Positions 9,511-20,829 of a stretch of 64,000 bases of DNA are shown here, piece after piece (position 1 is the stretch's first letter; each line of letters begins with the position of its first letter). This stretch comes from Ophiura sarsii (lineage: Eukaryota; Echinodermata; Ophiuroidea; Amphilepidida; Ophiuridae), in assembly GCA_035610835.1 (NCBI GenBank), contig CM069442.1, forward strand, positions 32,007,798 to 32,071,797. Reading direction: 5' to 3'. The notes beneath the pieces were generated by a model. The model searched no databases, had not been told where the DNA came from, and worked only from the letters and a program-made list of their open reading frames with translations. The translations under genes and the position numbers were made by a program.

Positions 9511-11965
9511 AGTGGGGTCTTTTGATATGAGAGCGGATACGTTTTCATGCGGGAACCTTTACTGGGCGCACTAAATTAAGGAATGTCAGGAGAAAATAGG
9601 AGTGTCAATGTCTGGGGAAGAGGGTTTTAAATGACAAATATTATACTGGGATTTACACGAAAACCCCAGATTCAAAACAACACTAATAAGGCCATTACAA
9701 TGGTGTTACGGGTTTATTGTTTTGACCTTGCAACATGCTAAAACGGATGCATCATTCGAACATCAACGTTCACTTTACAAAAATACCATACGCTTTGACT
9801 CTTTGAAATAATTATATCCTAATGATATTGAAAGCTCATATACAAAAGTGTTTTCTTTGTGACTAAAGGAATAAGGTCAAAGGCCATATAAAGTAGAATG
9901 AAACAAGAAGAGTCTTAAAAAAAGACAAACAGTGCTCAGAAGGTGTAAATTTGAATTACGAGGAACAGTGGTGAAAGGGGTTATCAGTCACACCCAGGGT
10001 ATTGTCACATAGGATAACTATGTGAGTGTTGCTTCAATGGCCCATACCTAAAGAAAAATGATTCATTCTGCATTAGCAGGTTGTTAAGGGAACAACTTTC
10101 ATCCTACATTGTGGAAAATATTGTATCTGGCACCAAAAGTATTGATTAGTGGGAACACATGAATTTGAATGGGTCACCCACGCTAAAGGCGTTGTGGCTG
10201 CAATTCCAGGGAAATGTGAACACAATAAATGAATTGAAATCTCAAGAATAAGAATGCTTTAAAATATGCTGATTGCATGAGTACTTATTTGGAGCAGGAA
10301 TAGTATTGAATGGAAGGAACACATGAATGTTGTTGTAGTAGGAATACAAAGTTGTTGGTATGACACTTATTTACAATACAGAATGTTTTTTGGATATGTA
10401 CATGTAATACACTGACAATTACTGTTATCTTGTTGACCCGTGTTTGTTATTTAAAATACAGAGAGGGTCAAATTATTCAGGTACCGATTTCACCAATTTT
10501 TTAAACCAGTTTAAAATGCTAAAATGAATATATTCAATGTGTTGCCTAGCAAGATAGCATTATTAGCTATAACCTTAATTTTATTTCTTTTAAACTGGTT
10601 ACTAGTATTCGGAACAGGAGATATGGAAATGTTCCCAACTTTTGTGAAAATAAATCTGTTCAAACTTATCTAAGGCGCGTATTCACAGCACTTATAATAG
10701 GAAAAGAGTTTCTATTGTCTTTGCGGTTATGTTATGTTATGTTTTTAACATGATTCGTGGACATACCATTCAGCAGAGAATATTTATTTTATCTAGCTAC
10801 ATATTAAAGACAAGAAGTAACTGCACGTCCAACCAAGCTTCTGTTTACAGTTTCCACATGTTCAGAGGATTCCGTCAACATGATTCATAATAAATGTAAT
10901 AATTATGGAAGTGTTTTGATCTATCAAATGGTTTATTTATACCATTCCAACAGTAAATAAGTATGTTGTGTTGTATGAATAGCTCATTAGTACAGTAGTG
11001 TTAAATCCACCAACTTGGAGCTCTTTGAATTTCTCAAGAGGTGAACCGCTATCTATACCAAATATAATGTTACAGTTAGTATTGCACGCAGGAAACGATA
11101 ACCTAAACAGTTTCTAGAGAAGAAGTTAAAAACTTGAACTAGATTCCATTTGAACAGTTTTAAAATACCTCTAGACTAATATAGTTCAAGTTGAACCAGG
11201 GTCATGATGGTTGAACTGAACACGGTATATCCATGAGCTCAATGGGTCAATTCAACAGGGGAAGATCATTTGTCAACACAACCAAATAAACACAGTAATA
11301 GACAGCCCACCGAGAATTAGGACGATATAGGAGCCATTTCGATGGTTTAGAGTAACAAAGCTCTATCTGCAATAGGTGCCATTTGTGAGATTGTGTTTTC
11401 ACAAGGGTACAACTTATAGTACCTCTAATATATAACATTTGGCAGCTATTATAGATATTGCAAATTCACACAACTGAGATGTAAGTGCAATGCAAAATGT
11501 CCTATCTGCTATAGCTGACATGTGTTACTTTTTGTTTGTATCAAGGGGTATGCTATAATAGACTACCACACATGATAACATCTGGCAGCTGTTGCAGATG
11601 TACCCTTGTTGCACTAAACCCCTTCAATGTTACCAAAACCTGTTATGTAAACTGCTGTGATTGGCTGACAGAGTGTATGTGTTACTAGAATTGACTCATC
11701 GGGAGAACCAACTAAAACAAAGCTTACTCAACATTTGGCTGGCCTGATCTCACACTATTCTTTTTACAGGGTTCCAAATGCAGGCACTGATCCATTATGT
11801 GACCTTGCTAAGTTGATTTCTGCAACGAGCGTAATGAACATGTACCACTACAGGTTTGTTTCATTATGAACAAATGGTCTCATACAGTGCGCCAAGCGCA
11901 CTGAAAAATACAACTACTCAGAACCAATTTTGACTGCTTTTTACGGTCGGTAACAATAAACTTAC
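9511..11965. other. Long intron, nothing recognised
   Basis: No ORF with domain character or mobile element with clear ends was found in this 2.4-kb intron. A further Ig exon with weak signals cannot be excluded. Confidence 0.4.
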
Positions 11966-12265
11966 TTCGAACTGATACTGAAACGCTAACGAAATTAGAT
12001 CCAACTGAACATGTCAAAATTCCGATATTGGCATTCCGCTCGACCCGCAACGATGTAAACAAATCATGAAGGAATCCGTCTGTATGCGAAATAGTACTTG
12101 TACTAGGGGGAGCGGCTACACCAAAGCGACTTCCTCCATTGAAATGAATTGTACTGTCGGGATTTGTGTTGATGGTTTGGCATTGCAGAAAATGTTCCCC
12201 TTCTTCAAGTTGGATACTTTGACCGTCTATGTGCGATACTCCATCGATTGTTAGTGACAAGGTAC
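11966..12265 (-). CDS. Exon 3: Ig-like domain 1
   Basis: A 300-bp exon of 100 codons, phase 1 on both sides. The acceptor TATTTAAAG follows a pyrimidine-rich tract and the donor is GTAAGTTT. The frame reads TLSLTIDGVS, a first cysteine in EEGEHFLQCQT and a second cysteine in IGILTCSVGSN, closing with the VSVSVSVR strand. The usual tryptophan between the cysteines is replaced (TIHFNGG), which is seen in divergent Ig domains. It is the membrane-proximal Ig domain in the predicted protein. Confidence 0.75.
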
Positions 12266-12299
12266 CTTTAAATAAGAAAAGCAGTTTCCGTTTTCAATA

Positions 12300-13214
12300 A
12301 TTCTGAAGGATATCTACTATTATACTCGTGACATCTTCACGTTCTAGTTTTGGGGTAAGGTTATTTCGTTCGCCACACCTTTCCACAATGATATTCGCTT
12401 ATGATAATAATCTGGTATGTAGAAGAGGTTTTTTTCCGAGCCCGAAAACAATATCATTTCGAAAAAACGAGCACAAACTTGATTAATGGTCACTGTGTGA
12501 CAGAGATATGGCTGATTGTTTATATTTCACAGGCGCTTGTGATTCCACGCCAGTAAATAATTTCAGTCCTTGTAGACGACAATCAAAAGGTTGTTATTAT
12601 CAGCTGGGCATCCTGTGGCCCATTGCTTATAGAATTAATCAGAAATGGTACTTATTGCTCCCAAATGATTAAAGTTGTAGTTTAATCCTGATTTTAGGAC
12701 TATTACCTAATACCACAGTGGAAAAAGAAATATTTTCAATGCATTTTGTATGTTTGTTGTATGTATTTTGATTGTAAATGATCTGGCAACATTTCTCAAC
12801 TCTTTCTGATAAATGAGGGCGCTACACCAAATGCCCAACTTTGGGGTCTTATTTCTCCGAACGTTCGGGGATACCATATATATTTGTTTGGATTAAATGA
12901 TCAAAGATATCATGACATTTCTGGGGAAAATGTCAAATTGAAAAATCCAGTCGCTTTTTAAGCGAGAAAATAGGTTTTTTGTAACAATCCTTTTACATGT
13001 AAACGTATAGGGAAACCATAGTGGTGTGAATTCTTGTACGCATGATGCTGCAAAGTATTACATTGACGACTATCGTATAAGTCTTACGTACAAGTCACTT
13101 ATAACTCTGAGTCTTACATATTAGTTTGGCAGTGCGGCCTCAAATGGTAAAAGTCCAGAGTATAAGTCTCTTGAATCCATTTCGAAGGTCTGACCTTAAG
13201 GAACATACACATAC
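12300..13214. other. Intron, nothing recognised
   Basis: Intron between the stalk exon and Ig exon 3. No coding or repeat structure could be supported. Confidence 0.4.
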
Positions 13215-13271
13215 CTTGGCCATCTTGGTTGGATGCAGCCATTTCTGACGTCGAATCAGGATTAGTTCTAT
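13215..13271 (-). CDS. Exon 2: short hydrophilic stalk exon
   Basis: A 57-bp candidate exon with an AG acceptor (TCATTAG) and a GTATGT donor. Both boundaries are phase 1, matching exon 1 upstream and Ig exon 3 downstream. It encodes 19 hydrophilic residues rich in N, D, S, T and Q (RTNPDSTSEMAASNQDGQ), a plausible juxtamembrane stalk. The evidence is splice-site quality, phase and absence of a stop. Such a short exon needs transcript support. Confidence 0.55.
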
Positions 13272-13279
13272 CTAATGAG

Positions 13280-14600
13280 GAAATGAAATACAAATATATT
13301 CAAAAACGTCGAAGGGTCATCCAACCCGGGTAGGTGAAAATAGCTAAGATGAGTACAATAGGTGGTTGTACTATGTCGTTCAGTTATTTGGTAATTTATT
13401 TCAGCGGTTTACCAGGACATTACAAAACCGATGGGGTTTGCAACATCGATCATCCGCCTACTAGGTCAACGAGGGCTATATTAAAATAAATCATAAAACT
13501 AGCAAATCACTATCCACTATAATCAGTTTAATGCACTTGTCAGTTGTATGACGCACTATATGACCATCGTTATGTGAGCATCATTTGCCACAACATTCTT
13601 GGCGCAAGGTACATTATTGGCAGCCTTAATTGGTCCGTCACAAAATTGAAGAATGGGTGCGTCAATGCCAGTCACTTTACCTGGGTGCGTCACAGGGTAC
13701 GTTATCATGCGTACAACAAAACATGAACACTATATTTTACATGTAGGTCCTCCTCAACATGCTTGCCACCAACCAGGCTTTATTTTGTTAGATATGCATC
13801 TCCCGAAGTGCAAACATTACTCTTCCGATTATCCCACCGTGTTCAGTGCAAAAATTGCGTGCGTAAAATCTCCCGATCGCCAATATGACCATTTAACTAC
13901 CTTTAACGGAAATACCCCGTGGGATGGTAGGCCTACTCACTGATATTCGAGGGGACGGGTTCCCCGTAAATCATAAAGTAGTTTCATTTTCAGTATTCAT
14001 TGACCAAATTACTTATTATAATATGTAGAGCAAAACGCACAGAGTCGAATAGCGGCTCAACGAGACACGAGTTGATAGTTGGGGAAACGAATTTTTAGAG
14101 ATGTTTAGAGATGAATAAAGTCGGAAATGGTGAAACAATCGACAAATAATTACGAACATAACTTCAAACGAGTGAAATTTAGATGTTTAATATAGTCGGC
14201 TAACGTCTCTTTCAATCCTTGTTTGTTTTTGTGTTCTACAGAGACCTGAAAACATTTTATACTTTTTTAAAAGTATTTTCATATTATATTGCAATGTAAC
14301 AAGTTCAGTCAAAAATGATGTTTGACGGCGGGATTGCGTCATTAGTGATAGTCATGGTCCGTCAGAATCAATCAATCAAAATTGACTAATGAAACCGTTA
14401 TTGTATAGAAAATGTCCGTCACATTAGTGACGTCCAGGGTCATAGAAATGTGACGCACCTCCGTCGTGTAACTCACCTTTCCCGGGGTCGTTGTCATACA
14501 ACTGACAGGTGTATAACTCACTAGGGCTATTATGAACATTATGTTCTTTTTCGTGTGTAATAAGTATATCTTTACCACTTTTAAATATATTATACAAATA
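13280..14600. other. Intron, nothing recognised
   Basis: Intron 1 sequence. A few scattered ORFs lack domain character. Confidence 0.4.
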
Positions 14601-14608
14601 TTCACTGC

Positions 14609-14735
14609 TCTTGAGGGATCTGGTGGAATATATTGGGCGCCGAGGTGAACTGGAGACCGCGGGGAAAATAGTGCCCCACTGTCTCCAGTTCACCGAGGGG
14701 CCCAAAAGATTCGACCAGATCCCGAATAAAGAGCA
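14609..14735. repeat. Strong imperfect hairpin in intron 1
   Basis: GGGATCTGGT ... GAGGTGAACTGGAGAC on the left pairs with GTCTCCAGTTCACC ... ACCAGATCCC on the right around a 20-base GC-rich loop. The arms are about 43 bases and the outer ends CTCTT/AAGAG also pair. A second inverted pair lies outside it (ATCCTTCATCAATATAT near 14755 and its complement near 15017). It is probably a small foldback element. Confidence 0.7.
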
Positions 14736-15078
14736 GAAAATATTTGTTTTATATCCTTCATCAATATATTTCTTGTTCATTAATATGTTAAAAGTAGACT
14801 TTCAATACTGAGCTAAGCCTAGGCCTAAGTCAACTGTCATAATATTAACATAAAGAGAACTTTGACACGTAAATCGAGGTCATAGGGTAATAGTAGACTA
14901 TTTCATTCTCCAAATAGTACCTCTCTCCCTCGTCAATAGCTTTTTTGGTCTTCTTGCCTAATGGTGAGACTATTTTTGATCATGTGACACACTTTTAACC
15001 AATTAATAAACAGGAATATATTGATGAAGGATGTAAAAAATACTATTACGTTATTACTTTAAGATTTGTTAGTAGTAC

Positions 15079-15217
15079 CTTGGCCAAGCAACGCTAGTAG
15101 CATCCCACCAATTCCTACAATAACGACGACCACGCCAAGAACAAAAAACATCAGCATGCATAGTCTACGCCTTGCCGCCTGCTGAGAAATATAGTAGGCT
15201 GTCTGTGCTCGGTCCAT
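15079..15217 (-). CDS. Exon 1: start codon, cytoplasmic tail and membrane anchor
   Basis: The ATG at 15217-15215 has A at -3 and G at +4, a good Kozak context. It opens 46 codons plus one base, then the donor GTACTACT (phase 1). The peptide has a 19-residue tail MDRAQTAYYISQQAARRRL, followed by about 24 hydrophobic residues (MLMFFVLGVVVVIVGIGGML and onward). Three arginines before the segment and no charge after it predict an N-in, C-out signal anchor, so a type II protein. Tyr-Tyr in the tail could be a sorting or phosphorylation site (speculative). The next exon gives the stalk, then the Ig domains. Confidence 0.7.
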
Positions 15218-15219
15218 AA

Positions 15220-16432
15220 TTCTATTAAAGGTGCACGCAGTGATTTTGAAGCAAAGTCTTCTCTTTTATCTGGATTTTCCTTCAAACAAGAGAATACGTT
15301 ATGATGTTGAAAATCTCATATTTATGGTGCTAAGCCTAATCAATGCAGCCTACTGCACTGGGTATCCTGGGGGCAGCAGATACATTGATAGCGCGCGGGG
15401 TCGTCAATCATTTTCGCAAAGCGTACGTAACAGGGGAGTAAAAATACCCTAAGCGTACGTAACTTAATTGGCGATCTTGAGAGGGATTTCTTTCAGTAAA
15501 AAAAAAAAAATAGGAGAGAGGTAGAATTATACATGCATATAAATGAAAGTATGCTTGAAAAGGGATGTAGATAGCTATCTTGCCATTTTACACACAATTG
15601 GACTAGACTACAAAGGGACAATACCTCAAACACTCCTTCACATAGTCATCAAGCGAAAATGTACTAAAATAAATATTTTATGAGGAGCAGATAGTCGGGC
15701 AAAATAGTGGGAAGTAACTCGAGATCGAGGGAAATGGGGATCTTCCCCAAGAGAAATACTGCTCAATCAACTGATTTTGCCCCCCCCCCTACCCTCGTTT
15801 TAAATAGCTGACTATGCCACTGCATGATTAAACAAATGTTCATTCATTTATGAGTACAGTTTCGTATTGTAAAATACGGCAATTATGCAATAGAATGGTT
15901 TTTAACAACACATAGGAGTATGCGCCCAATACATGTAGAATAACATGGTAATCTGGTAGTCTGGAATACAACATCCCATATATTTATTTTTATTAAATCA
16001 TTCCAATTTTATTTTAAAATATTGAAAAGTAAACATATAAAGCCAGACTAGAGGATGGATTTGGCAATGGGCCTTTCCCCATCATCCGCAGGCATTGCAC
16101 ACAATACATTATAGTCAGACACATACAAATGAAAACATACAAAGCTAGAAATGAATACCAATTTAAAACTGTGGGATAAAAGGACCAAAAGGGTCAGGAA
16201 AGCCTGCTTTCCATTATAAAAGTATTGCACTATACATAAATATAAAAATGTAGCAATGAAATTTGCCCAGAAAAACACTGAGAGGACTGAGGATATTGCA
16301 CTGAGTAAGCAAGATATAATTAATTGATGCTCGATGACCATTGTTTGTCATATTTGGAATAGAAAATAGAATATGAACATGTTATTGCACGCTGACTTAA
16401 GGATTTTAACATTTTATTTGACGCCCGTGTCC
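15220..16432. other. Intergenic, nothing recognised
   Basis: Would contain the promoter and 5' UTR of the Ig/CCP gene. No TATA box or conserved block could be assigned. A C10 run lies near 15781. Confidence 0.4.
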
Positions 16433-17002
16433 TCATTTTTTTTTGCTGATGGAAAGAAGGGGGAAAATGGATTGTAGGGAACTCTTATTTGAATTTGAAA
16501 TAAGGCCTCTGGAACAAATTTCAACACATATGAGCTTGGTGTCATAACCCTGTTCTCGCAGGTCACTGGCAAGGCCGGCGTATTTATTGAGTTTGCGATC
16601 ATGAGCAGAATGGATGTTACGCTCGAACGGAATAGTGAGTTCAAAAATAATGATCGACTTTGTGCCTTGATTGATGAGGACAAGATCCGGTCTTTGTTGG
16701 GTAGGGAGGATGTCGGGCGGAATTGTGGTCCCGGCAATTTTTGTAGCCCCTTGAAGGTCACAGAAAAACTTCCATGAGGGATCACTAACATCACTAAGGG
16801 TGTCCAGGATTATGCGGAGAACAGAGTTATGACGCCAGGTGTAGCGACCTTGGTCTAACATGGTTTTACAATTATTTAAAACATGGTGAAGTGTTTCTTT
16901 GTAGCCACAGAGGTCACATTTAATGTTGGTTCTTTTACCCCAGCGGCTCAGATTGTTTTTGGTAGGGAGTGAATCCAGAAAAGAGTTAAGCATAAATTTC
17001 AT
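16433..17002 (-). pseudogene. R2-type LINE fragment: zinc knuckle and restriction-like endonuclease
   Basis: The translation reads LSRWGKRTNIKCDLCGYKETLHHVL, a CCHC knuckle (C-x2-C-x7-H-x4-C), then HNSVLR, and then QRPDLVLIN ... IIIFELTIPFE ... KLNKYAGL. That is the PD-(D/E)xK-like endonuclease at the C-terminus of R2/R4/NeSL-type retrotransposons. It is a diverged homologue of the longer ORF at 60518-61957 (shared WGKR, TIPP, RPDLVLIN and ELT(I/V)PFE). The thumb and reverse transcriptase are missing upstream, so the copy is 5'-truncated. Confidence 0.8.
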
Positions 17003-17059
17003 AATACCTTTTGGAAGATTAAAAATATCTTAAGGTTTATTCCGTTATAGCATAGAGAT

Positions 17060-17262
17060 ATTAACTAAGGAGGGGGAACTCTTTTTGAAAGTCCCCCTGT
17101 TACGGGCTGATACGCCCCCAAGAACCGTGCGGTCAATCCAGTTACATTTAGACTACGTTGCAATAATAATAATCAGTCTTATTTTTTTAATAGTTCGGTA
17201 CAATAGAGTTATACAATACTTTGCATCACTCTAATGATATCGGCGCGAAAAACGAGGTCATG
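17060..17262. repeat. Dispersed repeat, copy 1 (partner at 19575-19840)
   Basis: ACTCTTTTTGAAAGTCCCxCTG, GATACGCCC, TTTAGACTACGTTGCA, TTTTAATAGTTCGGTACAAT and CGCGCGAAAAACxAGGTCA-like landmarks occur in the same order at 19575-19840, where an extra ~70 bp is inserted. Non-coding. Confidence 0.7.
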
Positions 17263-17277
17263 ATAGTCTATGATATG

Positions 17278-17300
17278 GGGGGGGGGGGGGGGGGGGGGGT
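17278..17300. repeat. Poly-G run
   Basis: About 22 consecutive G. Its length is unreliable in any assembly. Confidence 0.9.
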
Positions 17301-17309
17301 GGTCAACCA

Positions 17310-19350
17310 AATTGAAAATAAAAAAGGGGGTTCAAAACAGTTTTAAAACCCTAAAGAGGAGGGGTCAAACAAGTTTGAACACTCGTTAATGTCCAAAACT
17401 TTCTAGGGCAATAGGGCAATATACCGTATGTTCCTTGTTTTCAAAATTCAAACAATGTCGTGTCGGCAATCGGCATATCTGTACATGTGGGTGACAGGGC
17501 AGGTGCGGCAGCCACCAGCCTTACATGTCCCCAGTGGGGGTGAGTCTAAACTACACGCGTGCAGGATTCTCTATTGTCATGATTGTTCATATCCAAGTGC
17601 AGACCCACAAGGGCCGAGTCCGAGTCCAAGTCCATCGGGCTGTCGGACTCACGAGTCCTAAAATCAGGTAAAAGCAGTCCAAAGGGTGAAAGGTGCGGCC
17701 GCATCTTTCACCTTTGACTCATTCAGGGGGAATTACACTGATTCAGAGAAGTTTAAACATTGGGAATTGAAACGAAATATAGTATAAAAGTAGCAATTTT
17801 AAGCTAATTTTGATGTAATTTTGACATAAAAATTCAGCATTGTCGATTGTTTAGGGGAGGGGGTCTTGATCTGACTGGGACCCGGGCTGGCAAGCTCCAT
17901 TTCCCGGGCAGAAATCGACCACTTTGCCCTGTGAAATTGCTTTCTTTCTGCCCGTTACTTATATAATTGTTATAATAATAGCCGATAAATGCATTTTCCT
18001 TTTCCTCACTTCCTTTTTCTCCAAGTCTTCCTTTTTCTCCTTTCCCTTTTTTCTTCTCTTTTCTCCTTTTCCTTCCCCTTCCTTTGCCTTTTTTGCTAAA
18101 TCCCCCGTCGCCCGCCCCCTCTCGCTACGCCACTGCACCAGATCCCGCTATAGTCAGCCAGCCGCCCCCCCCCCAGCGCGCGGGTTGCAATTGGTAAGCC
18201 CATTGATATATAAACTACCTCGTCCGCAACAGGTCGCTGCACGTCAACACCATGGATTTAATATATAAATAAAAAACATCAGTACATTGAACAGAGATAT
18301 TACAGATATTCAATGAGGGCGAAGCCCGAATGTTGAATATTGAATTTATGTCTCCCCAACCCAGTGTAGTTTTAAGTGTAAACAGTGACATATGGCCCAA
18401 CCACCTCTAGATATGCCACGCAAATGACAAACCTAAAACAATCAAAACAGTGACCAATGTTTTGATATGCTTGTAACGTGTTGATTTGCCTGTGTTAACA
18501 TTGTGGCTAAACAGGTATTTTGGGAGGTCCAGCTTGGATGGAGAAACAGAACGAGACCTGGATGGGTTAAGGTGATTTAGAATAGGTGTAATAAATGAAA
18601 TAGATGTGTAATTAATATGTATTTTGTTCATATAACATATTTGTCTTATCCATATTATTTTATGGGATAGAAATTTCTGCCCAATATCAATGTTGCACTG
18701 TGCTAAATATAGATGCTATGCATGCTTTATCATCTGTGGCTTTATGCAGTCACAGTTTGGGATTTATTCCAGAGCTATCAAGGTTTAGACTACAGATAGT
18801 TAAAACAGTGGTTAGACTGGTCTTTTAGGGTTGCTACAATCATACTATTTTAGTTCAACTGAGTTCAATGGTAATTGTCAATGGTTCAAATTTTTTTCCT
18901 CTGTCACATCCATTACATATTTTTTGCCTGGACAAACTATGCGATGACCTTGACGTATATGTGGATTTCAACCTGCTACTTTAAACATCAACAAGTGAAA
19001 TATCTATAAATATGTGTAAGTGGTTTCAACTTGGCGACACAGCTATACGGTGGTTGGGTGACATAAATTGAGATATTTGAGCTGTCGTCCGCTGATAACC
19101 TTTATATAAACTTTATCTTTACGCTATATCGTAATTGTTTAATCAACAAGGACATCGTTTGTCCTTGCACTAGTTGTCAACTTGTATTCAGTCATGTGTG
19201 GTTTGGTGATGCGTTGGCTTCCGAATAGAAAACTATAATGCAGGCAAAGCCCGGCCGAAACTGTGTCCTTAGTGTTATAGTGCCTTCAATGGAATAAAAC
19301 GCAATAACACTGACAAAATAGTTTAAGAATGTAGGATATCCAACATTTAT
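17310..19350. other. Intergenic with a CT-rich tract, otherwise nothing recognised
   Basis: A pyrimidine-rich tract (TTTCTCC/TTCCTTTT) spans about 17990-18110. The reading frame through it is low-complexity and not credible. No gene seen. Confidence 0.4.
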
Positions 19351-19357
19351 TTATTGT

Positions 19358-19427
19358 CGGTGTCAAAATATAAAATACGTACAGTATACGTAAAAATATA
19401 AACTACGTACAGTATATTTTGACACCG
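19358..19427. repeat. Short inverted repeat
   Basis: CGGTGTCAAAATATA at 19358 pairs with TATATTTTGACACCG ending at 19427. Two direct copies of ACGTACAGTATA lie between. Confidence 0.7.
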
Positions 19428-19574
19428 CTGAAATGATATTCATGAACAAGTATATATCAAAACACTATGGGATGTTGTATTTTCTTGACTACCAGATTAT
19501 ATTCTGGCATGATGCCAGGCCCCTGCTACTGAGATTCTCGGCGGCTGTCACTCCGGTACAACCATAGAAAAATT

Positions 19575-19840
19575 TACTAAGGAGGAGACACTCTTTTTGA
19601 AAGTCCCACTGATACGGGATGATACGCCCTTAAGAACGGTGTAGCCAATTCGGTTAAATTTAGACTACGTTGCAGTGGCCCGCTTGAAACTTAGTGTATA
19701 ATGTGTACGACTATGTCTGTGCGTAATCCAGAAGAGGTTATTAGTATTACTGTTTTAATAGTTCGGTACAATACAGTTATAAAAGACTTTGCATCAGTCT
19801 AATGAAATCCGCGCGAAAAACAAGGTCACGTAATTGAACA
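19575..19840. repeat. Dispersed repeat, copy 2
   Basis: Partner of 17060-17262 with an internal insertion after the TTTAGACTACGTTGCAGTGG block. Confidence 0.7.
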
Positions 19841-20227
19841 CGGAGTCCTCTTGAACAATTTTATTTTTCATTGTTTAAAATGCTAATTGCTTCATCACTT
19901 TAAATTTTGAATAACTCCATACTAAACATATCTTTATCAGCGACTATGCCCAAATAGTAAGTCTAGTATAGCATAGTGGCCACGCTATAGCGCTTCCACG
20001 GATGAATCCCGGGGTCAATTCCTCAACCAACCATATATCACCAACCATATCATAATGTATGGCTGTTTTTTGTAACCGTATCTGAACAAAAATAAAATCC
20101 CCTATCTATATTATATATTTTGTAGTATTATTGGATAAACGCTGAAGCTGCTGTGCGGTGCAGTGATGATAAACAATTTTGATGATGTTATATGCCATGT
20201 AAATTAATGTTTGCTTGAAAATCTATG

Positions 20228-20310
20228 ATATAATAATAAAATAATAATAATAAGCAGCAGCATTTATTGAGCGCCTAATCAGCATGATCAGAAGTGGTCA
20301 AAGCGCTGTA
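20228..20310 (-). mobile_element. L2-like LINE 3' tail
   Basis: On the minus strand it reads TACAGCGCTTTGACCAC ... AGGCGCTCAATAAATGCTG and then (TTA)n. This is the tail signature also seen at 6780-6836 and 29219-29265. Confidence 0.6.
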
Positions 20311-20573
20311 CAAAGTAGTAAAATCTTAAAATACACAATAAAAACACTACATCTTGCTGCAACATATACTGTACAAAGTAGGGCTTGCGCCTATGAGGTG
20401 ACCGTTGTTTACATCCAATGTTTATCAACAAACGCAACGGGCGAAGGGACTGGACTGTCGATACACGCTTGAGGGAACAGCATATGACTACAACACTGTC
20501 CGCTATGCCGTATTGCCCTTTATAATGCTTTGGCGCGAGTTTTAAAAGCACGGGTCCTAAACAAAACTATCAA

Positions 20574-20800
20574 ATCGAAAATCCAGGTTTATCAAAAAAA
20601 AACTTGGATTATCGACCGATAATCCAAGATCCAAGATTAAACGTCGCTCTGTGTACAATATGTCGAAAATCTTGGATTATCAAGTGAAAAACCTGGATAA
20701 TCGCTGACAAACTTGGATTATCAATCAAAAATCCAAGTTTATCTAATTATCTTGGAATATCGGTCGAAAAACCTGGATTATCAATCGATAATCCAGGTTT
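20574..20800. repeat. Alternating AATCCAGGTTTATC / GATAATCCAAG array
   Basis: Motifs of about 20 bp (AATCCAGGTTTATC, CTTGGATTATCG) alternate with their reverse complements about a dozen times. It is related in core and layout to 6270-6900, and is probably the subterminal array of the same or a sister element. Confidence 0.7.
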
Positions 20801-20829
20801 ATCTAATTATTTGACATTGAGCATGTCAT

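Larger units (their letters stand above)
4308..15217 (-). other. Gene locus: type II membrane protein with Ig-like and Sushi/CCP ectodomain
   Basis: Seven minus-strand exons chain in order 15217-15079, 13271-13215, 12265-11966, 9467-9102, 8552-8295, 5931-5617 and 4487-4308. Every internal junction is phase 1 with an AG acceptor and a GT donor. Exons 2-7 all have lengths divisible by three and no stops, so the chain gives 538 complete codons. The predicted layout is a cytoplasmic tail, one transmembrane anchor, a short hydrophilic stalk, four Ig-like domains and one Sushi/CCP domain. The 3' end lies below 4308, possibly in or beyond the gap. Short exons may have been missed in the introns. Ig plus CCP ectodomains occur in adhesion, complement-related and immune-type receptors. 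No specific family is recognised, so the function is unknown. Confidence 0.75.

Noticed and set aside
13653..13943. Extra exon or gene in intron 1
   Set aside because: 96 codons, opposite strand to the receptor gene, no domain and no suitable splice context.
17924..18268. 114-codon ORF with a hydrophobic stretch
   Set aside because: It runs through a CT-rich low-complexity tract (Phe/Ser/Pro runs) and has no support.
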